Shown here: piece by piece, positions 35,310-44,106 of the stretch
Position numbering within the stretch: position 1 is the stretch's first letter
Layout: the number at the start of each line of letters is the position of its first letter
NCBI RefSeq assembly: GCF_031846445.1
Contig: NZ_JAVRHR010000002.1
Location: forward strand, 682,001-746,000
From: Croceitalea rosinachiae
GTDB taxonomy: Bacteria; Bacteroidota; Bacteroidia; Flavobacteriales; Flavobacteriaceae
Length of the DNA stretch: 64,000 nucleotides
Direction of reading: 5' to 3'
Notes under the pieces: generated by a model
The model's input: the letters and a program-made list of their open reading frames with translations, nothing else
Told to the model about the DNA's origin: nothing
The model's database searches: none
Translations under genes and position numbers: made by a program

Positions 35310-36389
35310 ATGAAACAAATTTTGATTCTGATTATCTTACTTTCTGTAACGTTAATCTCAGCTCAAGAAATGAGTTTTGAAGATTATAATCCGAAGTCAA
35401 CTCTAATAGTTCCTGAAAATCCTACCTCAAGTGCAAAATTTAAATTTATAGATGTCCATAGTCATCAGTTTAGAATGGCCGAACAAGATTTGTCCACACT
35501 AATAGCTGATATGGATAAACTTAATGAAGGAATCATGGTTAATTTAAGTGGTGGTTCAGGGCAAGGACTTCGTGCTATGCTCAAAAATGTTAATGACCGC
35601 TATCCAAATCGATTCGCAATTTTTGCCAATGTAGATTTTAGCGGTGTAGGAAACAGTGGCTGGGGTGCAAAGGCGGCTGCACAACTTGATGCTGATATAA
35701 AAGCTGGAGCGAAAGGGTTAAAAGTTTACAAAAGCCTCGGACTACGGAATAAAGATATATATGGAAAAAGAATAGCTATTGATGACCCACGTTTAGATCC
35801 CGTATGGGCCAAATGCGGTGAATTGGGAATTCCTGTTTTAATTCATGCTGCCGACCCCAAACCATTTTGGGATCCAATGAACAGTGATAACGAACGATGG
35901 TTAGAACTTAAAACTAGACCTAGAAGAAAACGTTCAGACACTAATCCAGCTCCTTGGCAACAAATTATTGACGAACAGCATAGAATGTTTAAAAAACATC
36001 CAAAAACTAAATTTATCAATGCCCATATGGGGTGGTATGCAAACGATTTGAAAAGGCTAGGGGAGTTGCTAGATGAAATACCTAATATGTCTGTGGGAAT
36101 TGCAGCTGTTATTGCAGAATTAGGACGTCAACCAAAACAAGCAAAAGCATTTTTTATAAAATATCAAGACCGTATTCTCTTTGGAAAAGATAGCTGGAAA
36201 CCAGAAGAGTTCCCTACCTACTTTAGAGTTTTAGAAACCGCTGATGAGTACTTTCCGTATTATAAAAAATACCATGCGTTTTGGGCAATGTATGGATTGG
36301 ATTTACCCGATGGTGTTCTCAAAAAAGTCTACTACAAAAATGCTTTGAATCTTATTCCAGGCTTGGACAAGTCTATATTTAAAGATTAA
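35310..36389 (+). CDS. Secreted amidohydrolase family 2 (TIM-barrel) protein
   Basis: A signal peptide (to SAQ, ~19) precedes an Amidohydrolase_2 domain. It has FIDVHSHQF (metal HxH, ~49-56), VLIHAADPKPFW (~185), FINAHMGWYANDL (~241) and an ILFGKDSW strand with the distal aspartate. Relatives are decarboxylases and lactonases; the substrate is unknown. It follows mocA by 18 bases, so it may be driven by the molybdenum operon and handle a product of the oxidase; this is inference. Confidence 0.8.
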   Translation: MKQILILIILLSVTLISAQEMSFEDYNPKSTLIVPENPTSSAKFKFIDVHSHQFRMAEQDLSTLIADMDKLNEGIMVNLSGGSGQGLRAMLKNVNDRYPNRFAIFANVDFSGVGNSGWGAKAAAQLDADIKAGAKGLKVYKSLGLRNKDIYGKRIAIDDPRLDPVWAKCGELGIPVLIHAADPKPFWDPMNSDNERWLELKTRPRRKRSDTNPAPWQQIIDEQHRMFKKHPKTKFINAHMGWYANDLKRLGELLDEIPNMSVGIAAVIAELGRQPKQAKAFFIKYQDRILFGKDSWKPEEFPTYFRVLETADEYFPYYKKYHAFWAMYGLDLPDGVLKKVYYKNALNLIPGLDKSIFKD

Positions 36390-36526
36390 TCTAATATTTT
36401 TTCTTGATTGTTTTCAGAAGAAGCTTGTGGCACTTCTTGAAAAATTCCGCATGAAATTTGCCTTCTTATCAAGGATGGTTTTTTCTTCTTAGACAGAACT
36501 TCAATCTGTTTGTTCAAAAACTGCAT
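36386..36526 (-). CDS. Possible 46-residue basic microprotein
   Basis: A minus-strand ATG frame encodes a lysine/arginine-rich first half (MQFLNKQIEVLSKKKKP) and a glutamine/glutamate-rich end. It overlaps the amidohydrolase stop by 4 bases, tail to tail. It has no signal peptide and no known motif. Support is only the intact frame and plausible composition, so it is tentative. Confidence 0.3.
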   Translation of the reverse strand: MQFLNKQIEVLSKKKKPSLIRRQISCGIFQEVPQASSENNQEKILD

Positions 36527-36825
36527 GATTTAAAAACGCTTATTTTCCCACTCTATTGTTCTTAGGCCATTAAAAAAAATTAGATCTTTCTGGGATGGTT
36601 TCTTATATGGCAATTAAGAACATTGCTTTGTTTTATTTTAATTAAACCGTTTTGTCCGTAGCAGTAAAAATTTTAAACGGAAAAGATTTACTACTTCATG
36701 GTGGAACTTGGTTATGGTTTATGCCGATAGCTGTAATTTTTCTGACATTATTTACAAAGTGGGGTTATTGGTGTTATTAGAACAAGACAAATTCGGCAGA
36801 ATGTATTTTAAAAGAGTTAGAGTAA
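36527..36825. other. AT-rich intergenic DNA, no secure gene
   Basis: About 300 bases lie between the small minus frame and the gntR stop. A TTG-initiated plus-strand frame at 36652-36780 would encode 42 residues with a membrane-like WLWFMPIAVIFLTLF stretch, but the start is weak and nothing else supports it. It could be a gene remnant. No terminator is obvious inside this interval; an inverted repeat lies just beyond it at 36836-36852. Confidence 0.4.
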
Positions 36826-37485
36826 TTATTTCAATACCGTATGATATACGGTCTTTTTTAAAATTAATTTATGTCGAACATGTTCAAAAATATTCATCCA
36901 ATTCATTTTTAAAATTAGAGCAGCAGTAGGGATGTTATCTTCTTCTATGGCCTGTATAATAGATTCGTTTTGATTATCAATTTGCTCATAGAACGATGAG
37001 TCGGTAATAAAAAGCTGTTCATAGAACAATATTCTTGCTTCTAAATCTTCCAGAATAGCTAACAATATTTGATTTGTACAATCTTGTACCAGTAGGTGAT
37101 GAAAAGTAATTCTGGAATTTAAGCGAGCCACATGTGTATGTGTTTGTTGCAAATGTAACTGTTGTTCCCTCAGAGCATGAATCGTACTTTTTTTGAAGTT
37201 TGAATTTTCTAGGGCTATAACTTCAAGCCGAGCTATAGTATCATAAATATCTCTAGCTTCTTCATACGATAATTCTGGAATCACAAAACCTCTATTAGGA
37301 ATTGCCTTAATAATTCTAGCTTGCTCTAATTGACTAAGTGCTTCACGTACTGGGGTTACACTAACTTTTAATTCCCTTGACAGTTGGGCTAAGTTCAATG
37401 TTGTGCCAATAGCCAAATTACCATCCAATATTTTATTCAAAAGGTGTTTTCGTACTTTGTTTCTCAATATTGCTTTAGAATTCAT
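36826..37485 (-). CDS. GntR-family (FadR/FCD) transcription regulator
   Basis: The 219-residue protein has a winged helix-turn-helix (~1-75; LAQLSRELKVSVTPVREALSQL and the GFVIPEL wing). An all-helical FCD ligand domain (~80-210) follows, with histidines that may bind metal (FHHLLVQ). FCD members respond to organic acids or sugar derivatives. It is divergent from the trehalase gene with 86 bp between the starts, and a perfect palindrome lies 8 bases before its own start. It is therefore the likely regulator of trehalase and of itself. Confidence 0.88.
   Translation of the reverse strand: MNSKAILRNKVRKHLLNKILDGNLAIGTTLNLAQLSRELKVSVTPVREALSQLEQARIIKAIPNRGFVIPELSYEEARDIYDTIARLEVIALENSNFKKSTIHALREQQLHLQQTHTHVARLNSRITFHHLLVQDCTNQILLAILEDLEARILFYEQLFITDSSFYEQIDNQNESIIQAIEEDNIPTAALILKMNWMNIFEHVRHKLILKKTVYHTVLK
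36836..36852. repeat. Inverted repeat at the 3' end of gntR
   Basis: ACCGTAT and ATACGGT arms of 7 bp enclose GAT, inside the last codons of gntR. On the plus strand it is followed by a C and six T, so it could act as a plus-direction terminator. It also shares the CGTAT/ATACG core of the palindrome upstream of gntR and could be a weak regulator site. Confidence 0.5.
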
Positions 37486-37493
37486 AGGCGACT

Positions 37494-37509
37494 AAATCGT
37501 ATACGATTT
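37494..37509. promoter_or_regulatory. Perfect 16-bp palindrome, likely GntR operator
   Basis: AAATCGTATACGATTT lies in the 86-bp divergent region, 8 bases from the gntR start and 62 bases before the trehalase ATG. A perfect palindrome with a central GTATAC-type core next to a GntR gene is the expected operator, and from this position it could control both genes. Confidence 0.75.
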
Positions 37510-37571
37510 TAAACTTAAACAATTCTATATTATTGCCTTATATTTAGTTTTCTAATATCAAAACAATCAAA

Positions 37572-39161
37572 ATGCGCTTAAAATTTATTCTTGTACTTGG
37601 TATAACTATGATAATTAGCTCTTGTAAAAATGATAAATCAGTATCTAATGTCGATAGTCTTTATAAAACCCAGTTATTTAAAGATGTGCAACTTGCCGCT
37701 ATTTATAAAGACTCAAAGACCTTTGTGGATTTGGTTCCGAAAGAATCGTATATGATTCTAGAAAAGCAATATTTGCATGCAAAAGATAGCGTAGGCTTTA
37801 ATTTGAAGTATTTTGTCACGGAAAACTTTATGGACAAGTCTATGGAGTCCCTTGAATTTAAGACAGACACTACAAAAACAATGTACGAGCATATCAATAC
37901 TATGTGGGATAAGTTGACTAGAGGTCCTGATGAGTATGTAGCCAACTCGTCAAGAATACCATTGCCCAAAACATATGTTGTCCCAGGTGGTCGTTTTCAA
38001 GAAATCTATTATTGGGATAGTTATTTTACCATGGAAGGACTTCTAGCTGCAGGTCGGCAAGATCTAGCAAAAAACATGGTAGATAATTTCACTTTTTTAA
38101 TAGACTCAATCGGACTTATACCGAACGGTACAAGAGACTATTACCGCACAAGATCGCAACCACCTTTTTATTCATTAATGGTTAATGCCCTAGCAAGAGA
38201 TGATGATAACATGGTTCTTTATTATTTACCAGAGTTAAGCAAAGAGTACGGTTTTTTTATGAATCATGATTCTATTGATCGTCCGTTTGGTGCTAGTAAA
38301 CATGTGGTTCAGATGATTGAAGGTGATTTTCTAAATCGATATTGGGATGCAGGTCAAACACCACGTCCAGAGGCGTACAAGGAAGATTTGCACTTGGCCA
38401 GTAGCTTTGAGACTAAAGAACAAAAACAGCGTTTATATAAAGATTTACGCTCAGGAGCTGAATCAGGTTGGGATTTTAGTTCAAGGTGGTTTTCAAGTCC
38501 TGATGATTTTTCAAGTACTGCGACCACTTCTATTTTGCCGGTAGATCTTAATTGCTTGCTCTATCATCATGAAAGGATCTTAGCAAAAGGTTCAAGGTTA
38601 AAAGGTGATAAAAATGCCTATCAATATTTCAGTGAAAAAGCAAGCCAGCGAAGAGCCTTAATTCAAGAATATATGTGGGATGAAGATGAAGGTTACTATA
38701 TGGATTTTAATTTCAGGAGAGTTGAAAAAAGTAAGAAGCTAACATTAGCTGGGGTTTATCCTATGTTTTTCAAAATTGCGACTAGAGAGCAAGCATCTAA
38801 AGTCAAGGATGTAATTATGAAAAAATTCCTTAAACCTGGCGGCTTAGTAACGACGTTAAATAACTCTGGGCAACAATGGGATGCTCCCAATGGATGGGCC
38901 CCTTTGCAATGGATGGCTGTTAATGGCCTATTAAATTATGGTTACATTGATGAAGCAAAAGAAATTATGAAACGGTGGTTAGCACTTAACGAGAAAGTTT
39001 ATAAAAATACTGGTAAGATGATGGAGAAGTATAATGTCGAAGATTTGACCTTATTATCAGGAGGAGGTGAATATGAAACTCAAGATGGTTTTGGATGGAC
39101 AAACGGCGTTGCTTTAGGTTTCAAACAAATTTTGGAGCGTATAGAAGCAAAAGAGGATTGA
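37572..39161 (+). CDS. GH37 trehalase lipoprotein
   Basis: The 529-residue enzyme has a lipobox (IISSC, ~18) and both trehalase signatures, PGGRFQEIYYWDSY (~140) and QWDAPNGWAPLQ (~437). The catalytic aspartate lies in the SGAESGWDFSSRW stretch (~300) and the base glutamate near the C terminus (GGEYETQDGFGWTNG). It hydrolyses trehalose to two glucoses in the periplasm or at the outer membrane. It is divergent from a GntR regulator and has an operator-like site both upstream and at codons ~58-63. It should be called treA only if periplasmic location is confirmed. Confidence 0.93.
   Translation: MRLKFILVLGITMIISSCKNDKSVSNVDSLYKTQLFKDVQLAAIYKDSKTFVDLVPKESYMILEKQYLHAKDSVGFNLKYFVTENFMDKSMESLEFKTDTTKTMYEHINTMWDKLTRGPDEYVANSSRIPLPKTYVVPGGRFQEIYYWDSYFTMEGLLAAGRQDLAKNMVDNFTFLIDSIGLIPNGTRDYYRTRSQPPFYSLMVNALARDDDNMVLYYLPELSKEYGFFMNHDSIDRPFGASKHVVQMIEGDFLNRYWDAGQTPRPEAYKEDLHLASSFETKEQKQRLYKDLRSGAESGWDFSSRWFSSPDDFSSTATTSILPVDLNCLLYHHERILAKGSRLKGDKNAYQYFSEKASQRRALIQEYMWDEDEGYYMDFNFRRVEKSKKLTLAGVYPMFFKIATREQASKVKDVIMKKFLKPGGLVTTLNNSGQQWDAPNGWAPLQWMAVNGLLNYGYIDEAKEIMKRWLALNEKVYKNTGKMMEKYNVEDLTLLSGGGEYETQDGFGWTNGVALGFKQILERIEAKED
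37744..37759. promoter_or_regulatory. Second GntR operator-like site inside trehalase coding region
   Basis: GAATCGTATATGATTC differs from the upstream palindrome in only three positions and keeps palindromic symmetry except for one base pair. It lies 250 bases downstream of that palindrome, within the trehalase gene. A second, intragenic site would allow looping or road-block repression. Confidence 0.45.
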
Positions 39162-39220
39162 TCTTTGTTAGCTCTAGTAAAAATTAAGACTAAGAAATTA
39201 TATCCATAACTAAAAGCTTC

Positions 39221-40306
39221 ATGGCAAAATCGTTGCTATTTATCCCAGATATTTCTGGATACACAAAGTTTATTCAAACTACTGAAGTTGAACATAGTCA
39301 ACATGTGATTTCTGAACTTTTAGAAGTTCTAGTTTCTGCCAATACTGAAAATTTAAAACTAGCAGAAATAGAGGGAGATGCCCTTTTCTTCTATAAAGAA
39401 GATGAAATACCTTCACAAGAACGTTTACTTGCTCAAATTGAGGCAATGTTTACTGCTTTTCATAGTCATTTAGAACTACTTAAGAAAAATAGAATTTGCC
39501 CATGCAACGCCTGCGCAACTGCTCCCAATTTAGAATTAAAGATTATAGCACATAGCGGAGATCTACAGCATATTGAAGTTCAAGGCAATCGCAAGCCATT
39601 TGGGCAACAGGTGATCGAAGCACATCGCCTTCTAAAAAATTCAGTTCAAAGCGACAATTATGTTTTGGTAAGTAGGTCACTAGCTCTTGAAATACAGTTA
39701 TCATATACCTATTCAAGCAAATTGTTTCGTTTTCGACAAGGTTCAGACACCTATGACGAAAAGAGTTTAGAATACATCTATTCAGTAATTGAACCTGGTA
39801 ACTTAACCCTAAATCCATTTGAATCACCAAAAAAAGTTTCCTTCAAAAGAGAAGCGAATTTGAATGTGTTTCAAGAATTTCCAATAAGTGCAGAAGGGTT
39901 GTTGGAATATATTACGAATTATGTGTATCGCGATAAATGGGTTAAGGGTGTTGACAAGTTTGAGTTCAACAAAAATGAAGTCACTCGACATGGTTCTGAA
40001 CATGTTTGTGTAATAAATGGTAAGAATTTTGATTTCGTTACTGTAACTAAAAATGTTAATGGTAATCAAATAGTTTATGGTGAGATGACTGAAAGCCCAC
40101 CTTTTATAGATAAGTTGTATCAGTTTTATACGATTACACCAATAAACGAGAAACGCTGCAAACTTTTAACAGAAGTATATTGGGAGGCCAAATCACCATT
40201 AAAAAAGTTAATGATCACCTTGTTTGTCAAAAGGGTTTTTAAAAAGAATACCAATGATGCAATAATAAATTTATCAAGGTTTATTGAAGAAATAGAAAAT
40301 GTGTAA
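39221..40306 (+). CDS. DUF2652 protein: class III cyclase-like domain plus SRPBCC domain
   Basis: The 361-residue cytoplasmic protein begins with LFIPDISGYTKFI and EIEGDALFFY, the two aspartate-bearing motifs that resemble the metal sites of class III nucleotide cyclases. A central cysteine group (CPCNACATAP, ~90) could bind metal. The C-terminal half (~210-361) looks like an SRPBCC/START ligand-binding fold (KWVKGVDKFEF, HVCVINGKNFDF). The architecture suggests a signalling or lipid-related role but activity is not known. It is followed by DUF3052 after 35 bases. Confidence 0.7.
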   Translation: MAKSLLFIPDISGYTKFIQTTEVEHSQHVISELLEVLVSANTENLKLAEIEGDALFFYKEDEIPSQERLLAQIEAMFTAFHSHLELLKKNRICPCNACATAPNLELKIIAHSGDLQHIEVQGNRKPFGQQVIEAHRLLKNSVQSDNYVLVSRSLALEIQLSYTYSSKLFRFRQGSDTYDEKSLEYIYSVIEPGNLTLNPFESPKKVSFKREANLNVFQEFPISAEGLLEYITNYVYRDKWVKGVDKFEFNKNEVTRHGSEHVCVINGKNFDFVTVTKNVNGNQIVYGEMTESPPFIDKLYQFYTITPINEKRCKLLTEVYWEAKSPLKKLMITLFVKRVFKKNTNDAIINLSRFIEEIENV

Positions 40307-40341
40307 CTTCTGTTTTCTAATTTAACAATTAAGATAACATA

Positions 40342-40749
40342 GTGGCTAGTTATTCAAATACCCCACTCGCTAAAAAGCTAGGAATTAAAAATGGTTTTAT
40401 AATCGCCCTGATTAACCAACCAGACAACTACTTTGATTTGTTTTCAGATTTACCTTGTGAAATTGTTTTAAAAAAAAGGTTGGATTTAAATTCATTAGAT
40501 TTTATACATCTTTTTTGTAAAACGGAAAATGAATTGATTAAAAATGGACTGCGATGTAAAAAAGCTTTAAAAAAGACAGGAATACTCTGGATAAGTTGGC
40601 CAAAAGGAAGTTCAAAGATTAAGACGGATTTAAAGAGAGAACCTATTCGTGAACATTTACTAAAACTTGGTTTGGTTGATATAAAAGTTGCCGCTATAGA
40701 TCAAAATTGGAGCGGACTTAAGTTTGTATATCGTCTTAAAGAAAGGTAA
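40342..40749 (+). CDS. DUF3052 family protein
   Basis: The 135-residue protein starts at GTG with the family's YSNTPLAKKLGIKNG opening. It continues with DFIHLFCKTENEL, LWISWPKGSSK and GLVDIKVAAIDQNWSGLKFVYR, characteristic of DUF3052. The function is unknown; no active site is visible. It probably shares a transcript with the DUF2652 gene. Confidence 0.8.
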   Translation: MASYSNTPLAKKLGIKNGFIIALINQPDNYFDLFSDLPCEIVLKKRLDLNSLDFIHLFCKTENELIKNGLRCKKALKKTGILWISWPKGSSKIKTDLKREPIREHLLKLGLVDIKVAAIDQNWSGLKFVYRLKER

Positions 40750-40809
40750 TGTTCTTCTAATAAATATCCTCGCATTTTTTGATTTTTTTAATAAAAATTT
40801 GACTTTCAA

Positions 40810-40838
40810 TTGGTTAACTTACCAAACTAATTAACCAA
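40810..40838. promoter_or_regulatory. Inverted repeat upstream of the BNR/sortilin-like gene
   Basis: TTGGTTAA (40810-40817) and TTAACCAA (40831-40838) form a perfect 8-bp inverted repeat with a 13-bp spacer, 11 bases before the ATG. The related gene at 62871 also has AATTAACCAA just before its start and a TTGGTT/TTAACCA pair further up, so the motif may mark common control. Confidence 0.45.
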
Positions 40839-40849
40839 AAAAATCGATA

Positions 40850-43800
40850 ATGAAAATTCTCTCCAAAAGTATTATCAGTGCTTTATTTTCTATGTTCCTT
40901 ATTTTAATTATTAATGCTCAAGAAACTAAGGATGACATCTACAAAGGTCTAGAATTTAGAAATCTTGGTCCAGCTTTGACATCTGGTCGTATCGCCGATA
41001 TAGCTATTCACCCTAACAATGAAAGTGTATGGTATATTGCTGTAGCCTCAGGTGGAGTTTGGAAAACAGAAAATGCTGGAACCACTTTCAAACCGGTTTT
41101 TGATAATGAAAAAAGTTACTCTACGGGCTGCGTGACCATAGACCCTAGCAACCCAAGCACGGTTTGGGTAGGTACGGGTGAAAATGTAGGTGGTCGACAT
41201 ATCGGATTTGGAGATGGCATTTATGTCAGCCATGATGAAGGGAAGAGTTGGAAGAATATGGGACTGAAAGAATCAGAGCATCTTTCTAAAATAATTGTTC
41301 ATCCTGATAACTCTAATATCATATATGTCGCTTCACAAGGCCCACTTTGGAGCAAAGGAGGAGAACGCGGGTTTTATGTATCTGAAGATGGAGGCACTAC
41401 TTGGACCAGAACCTTAGGAAATAATGAATGGACAGGCGTGACCGATATTGTCATTGATTCTGAGAACCCTGAAACCATCTATGCCGCTACATGGGATAGG
41501 CATCGTACCGTAGCTGCCTATATGGGTGGTGGACCAGGTTCAGGGCTTCACAAATCAACTGATGGCGGAAAAACATGGACCATATTAAAATCTGGCCTAC
41601 CAAAATCCAATATGGGTAAAATAGGTTTGGCTATATCTCCTTTTAATAATCAAACGATTTATGCGGCAATTGAGTTAGACCGAAAGAAAGGTGGTTTATA
41701 TATTTCGACAAATGGCGGAGCCTCATGGAAAAAACAATCAGATGCCGTTTCAGGTGGCACAGGCCCGCATTATTATCAAGAACTGTTTGCCTCACCCCAT
41801 CAAGAAGGGAAATTATACCTAATGAGCAATTATTCGCAAGAATCTAATGACCATGGTAAGACATTTACCAACTTAAATGAGGATAAAAAACATGTAGATA
41901 GTCATGCAATGGCTTTTAAAAAGAGTGACCCAAATTACGTCCTTTTTGGTACAGATGGCGGTCTTTATGAATCGTATGACAAAACCACTACTTGGCGCTA
42001 TTTTAACAACCTTCCAATAACTCAATATTACAAAGTAGCAGTTGATGATAGCACACCGTTCTATAATGTTTATGGAGGCACCCAAGATAATGGTTCGCAT
42101 GGAGGTCCATCTCGAACAATACGGACAAATGGCATTTTAAACCAAGATTGGTGGATTACCTTAGGGGCTGATGGGCATCAGTCAGCCACTGAACCTGGTA
42201 ACCCAGATATTACTTACGGAGAGTTTCAACAAGGGTGGTTATGGCGTATTGACCAAACTACAGGTGAAACCGTTTTTATTCAACCACAACCATCTGCTGG
42301 CGACCCGCACGAACGTTTTAATTGGGATGCTCCAATCTTGGTAAGCCCTCATAATTCGACAAGATTATATTTTGCATCATACCGCGTATGGAAATCAGAG
42401 AATCGTGGTGATGATTGGACCGCTATTTCTAATGACTTGACTAGAAACGAAGAACGTTTTAATCTCCCTATTCTTGGGAAGCAACAAAGCTGGGACAATC
42501 CATGGGATGTGGGTGCGATGAGTGTTTATAACACCATTACTTCTTTAGCAGAATCACCTGTTCAAGAAGGTTTACTATATGCTGGCACGGATGATGGCAT
42601 TTTGCAAGTTTCAGAGAATGGTGGTGAAAGCTGGAAAAAAATTATGCTTGGCACTATCAAAGGAGTTCCTTCACGTGCATTTGTAAATGATGTCAGGGCT
42701 GATTTGTATGATGCAAATACTGTTTATTTAGTATTGGACAACCATAAAGAAGGAGATTATCGTCCATTTCTTCTAAAAAGTACTGATAAAGGTAGTACTT
42801 GGGGTTTCATCAATGGTAATCTTCCTAAAAAGTTGATTACCTGGCGCATCGTCCAAGATCATAAAAAGAAAGATCTGTTGTTTGCGGCAACAGAATACGG
42901 CGTATATTTTACGATCAATGGCGGAAGTAGTTGGACACAGCTCAAAGGAGGGTTACCAACCATATCTTTTAGAGACATTACGATTCAACGAAGAGAAGAC
43001 GATTTAGTTGGGGCCTCTTTTGGTCGGGGGTTCTATGTTTTGGATAATATTGGTCCATTGCGAGATTATAATGCTTCTAAATCTAATGAAGTTCAATTTT
43101 TTGATACCAAACCAGCATATTGGTATATACAAAAAGATGAAGTTTATGGTCAAGGAAACAATCAATATGCCGCCAAAAACCCAGATTATGGTGCGATTTT
43201 TACTTATTACCTACCTAACAAGTTAGAATCCTTAAAAGAAATCAGAACAAAAAAGGAGAAAGAATTAAGCAAACAAAAGGCAGCAATCCCTTTCCCGGGT
43301 TGGGATGCTTTAGCTACAGAAAAAAACCAAGAAAAACCGCAATTAGTTTTAATGGTAAAAGATAGTGATGGCAACCTTGTAAATATGGTAAATGGGTCTA
43401 ACAAAAAAGGATTCAATAAAGTGGCGTGGAATTTAACATATGCCAGCCGATCAGGTATTCCTTTAAAAGCACCAAAACCAAATCCTAATGAAGAGTTTAC
43501 GGGATCTCCTTACTTAGCTACTCCAGGAACTTATTCAGTCGCGCTTTACCAAAATAAAGATGGAGTGCTCATCGAACTATCTGGTCCAAGAACTTTTGAG
43601 GTGGTAAAGCTTAAAGATGGCTCATTACCAGCTAAACCTATAGCTGAGATTAATGCGTTCAGAGAAACCTTTCAAGTTTATCAACAGAATATGATGGCAA
43701 CAACCACAACAATTCAAAAGGTTAAAAAACAATTGAATGCTATGAAAAGAGCTTATCAGCAAGCAAAAAGACCTTCAGCTGAATTATTCAATAAGATTAG

Positions 43801-44104
43801 TTCTGCACAAAAATCATTACTGGCTATTGATGCTATTATGAATGGAAATCCATCTAAAAATGAAGTAGGGGAGCGAAATGCACTTTCACCTCGAGATGGA
43901 GGTTTCATTGGATACGTAGCTTTAAATAATACGTATGGACCAACCGGTAATCAAAAGAAAGCTTTTGCACGGGCCCAACAACAGCTTAAGAATGTAAAGA
44001 CTGATCTGAGTCAATTGGTAGAGACTACTATTCCGGCTCTTGAATTAGAATTAAGGGCTGCCGGTGCACCTTGGATAGAAGGTCAAAGCTTGTCAGAAGA
44101 GTGA
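40850..44104 (+). CDS. Large secreted BNR/sortilin (VPS10)-like beta-propeller protein
   Basis: The 1084-residue protein has a signal peptide (to INAQ, ~24). Many BNR/Asp-box units follow (SHDEGKSWKN, SEDGGTTWTR, STDGGKTWTI, STNGGASWKK, SENGGESWKK), predicting one or two beta-propellers over ~30-740. The C-terminal ~300 residues hold a beta domain and a helical coiled region (~940-1060). It resembles the glycosyl-hydrolase-annotated VPS10-like proteins of Bacteroidetes, but no sialidase catalytic set is evident, so hydrolase activity should not be assumed. The methyltransferase gene starts 2 bases after its stop. A paralogue starts at 62871. Confidence 0.8.
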   Translation: MKILSKSIISALFSMFLILIINAQETKDDIYKGLEFRNLGPALTSGRIADIAIHPNNESVWYIAVASGGVWKTENAGTTFKPVFDNEKSYSTGCVTIDPSNPSTVWVGTGENVGGRHIGFGDGIYVSHDEGKSWKNMGLKESEHLSKIIVHPDNSNIIYVASQGPLWSKGGERGFYVSEDGGTTWTRTLGNNEWTGVTDIVIDSENPETIYAATWDRHRTVAAYMGGGPGSGLHKSTDGGKTWTILKSGLPKSNMGKIGLAISPFNNQTIYAAIELDRKKGGLYISTNGGASWKKQSDAVSGGTGPHYYQELFASPHQEGKLYLMSNYSQESNDHGKTFTNLNEDKKHVDSHAMAFKKSDPNYVLFGTDGGLYESYDKTTTWRYFNNLPITQYYKVAVDDSTPFYNVYGGTQDNGSHGGPSRTIRTNGILNQDWWITLGADGHQSATEPGNPDITYGEFQQGWLWRIDQTTGETVFIQPQPSAGDPHERFNWDAPILVSPHNSTRLYFASYRVWKSENRGDDWTAISNDLTRNEERFNLPILGKQQSWDNPWDVGAMSVYNTITSLAESPVQEGLLYAGTDDGILQVSENGGESWKKIMLGTIKGVPSRAFVNDVRADLYDANTVYLVLDNHKEGDYRPFLLKSTDKGSTWGFINGNLPKKLITWRIVQDHKKKDLLFAATEYGVYFTINGGSSWTQLKGGLPTISFRDITIQRREDDLVGASFGRGFYVLDNIGPLRDYNASKSNEVQFFDTKPAYWYIQKDEVYGQGNNQYAAKNPDYGAIFTYYLPNKLESLKEIRTKKEKELSKQKAAIPFPGWDALATEKNQEKPQLVLMVKDSDGNLVNMVNGSNKKGFNKVAWNLTYASRSGIPLKAPKPNPNEEFTGSPYLATPGTYSVALYQNKDGVLIELSGPRTFEVVKLKDGSLPAKPIAEINAFRETFQVYQQNMMATTTTIQKVKKQLNAMKRAYQQAKRPSAELFNKISSAQKSLLAIDAIMNGNPSKNEVGERNALSPRDGGFIGYVALNNTYGPTGNQKKAFARAQQQLKNVKTDLSQLVETTIPALELELRAAGAPWIEGQSLSEE

Positions 44105-44106
44105 TC

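Noticed and set aside
36652..36780. TTG-initiated 42-residue membrane-like frame
   Set aside because: Weak start and no homologue or second line of evidence; noted as possible remnant in the intergenic entry.
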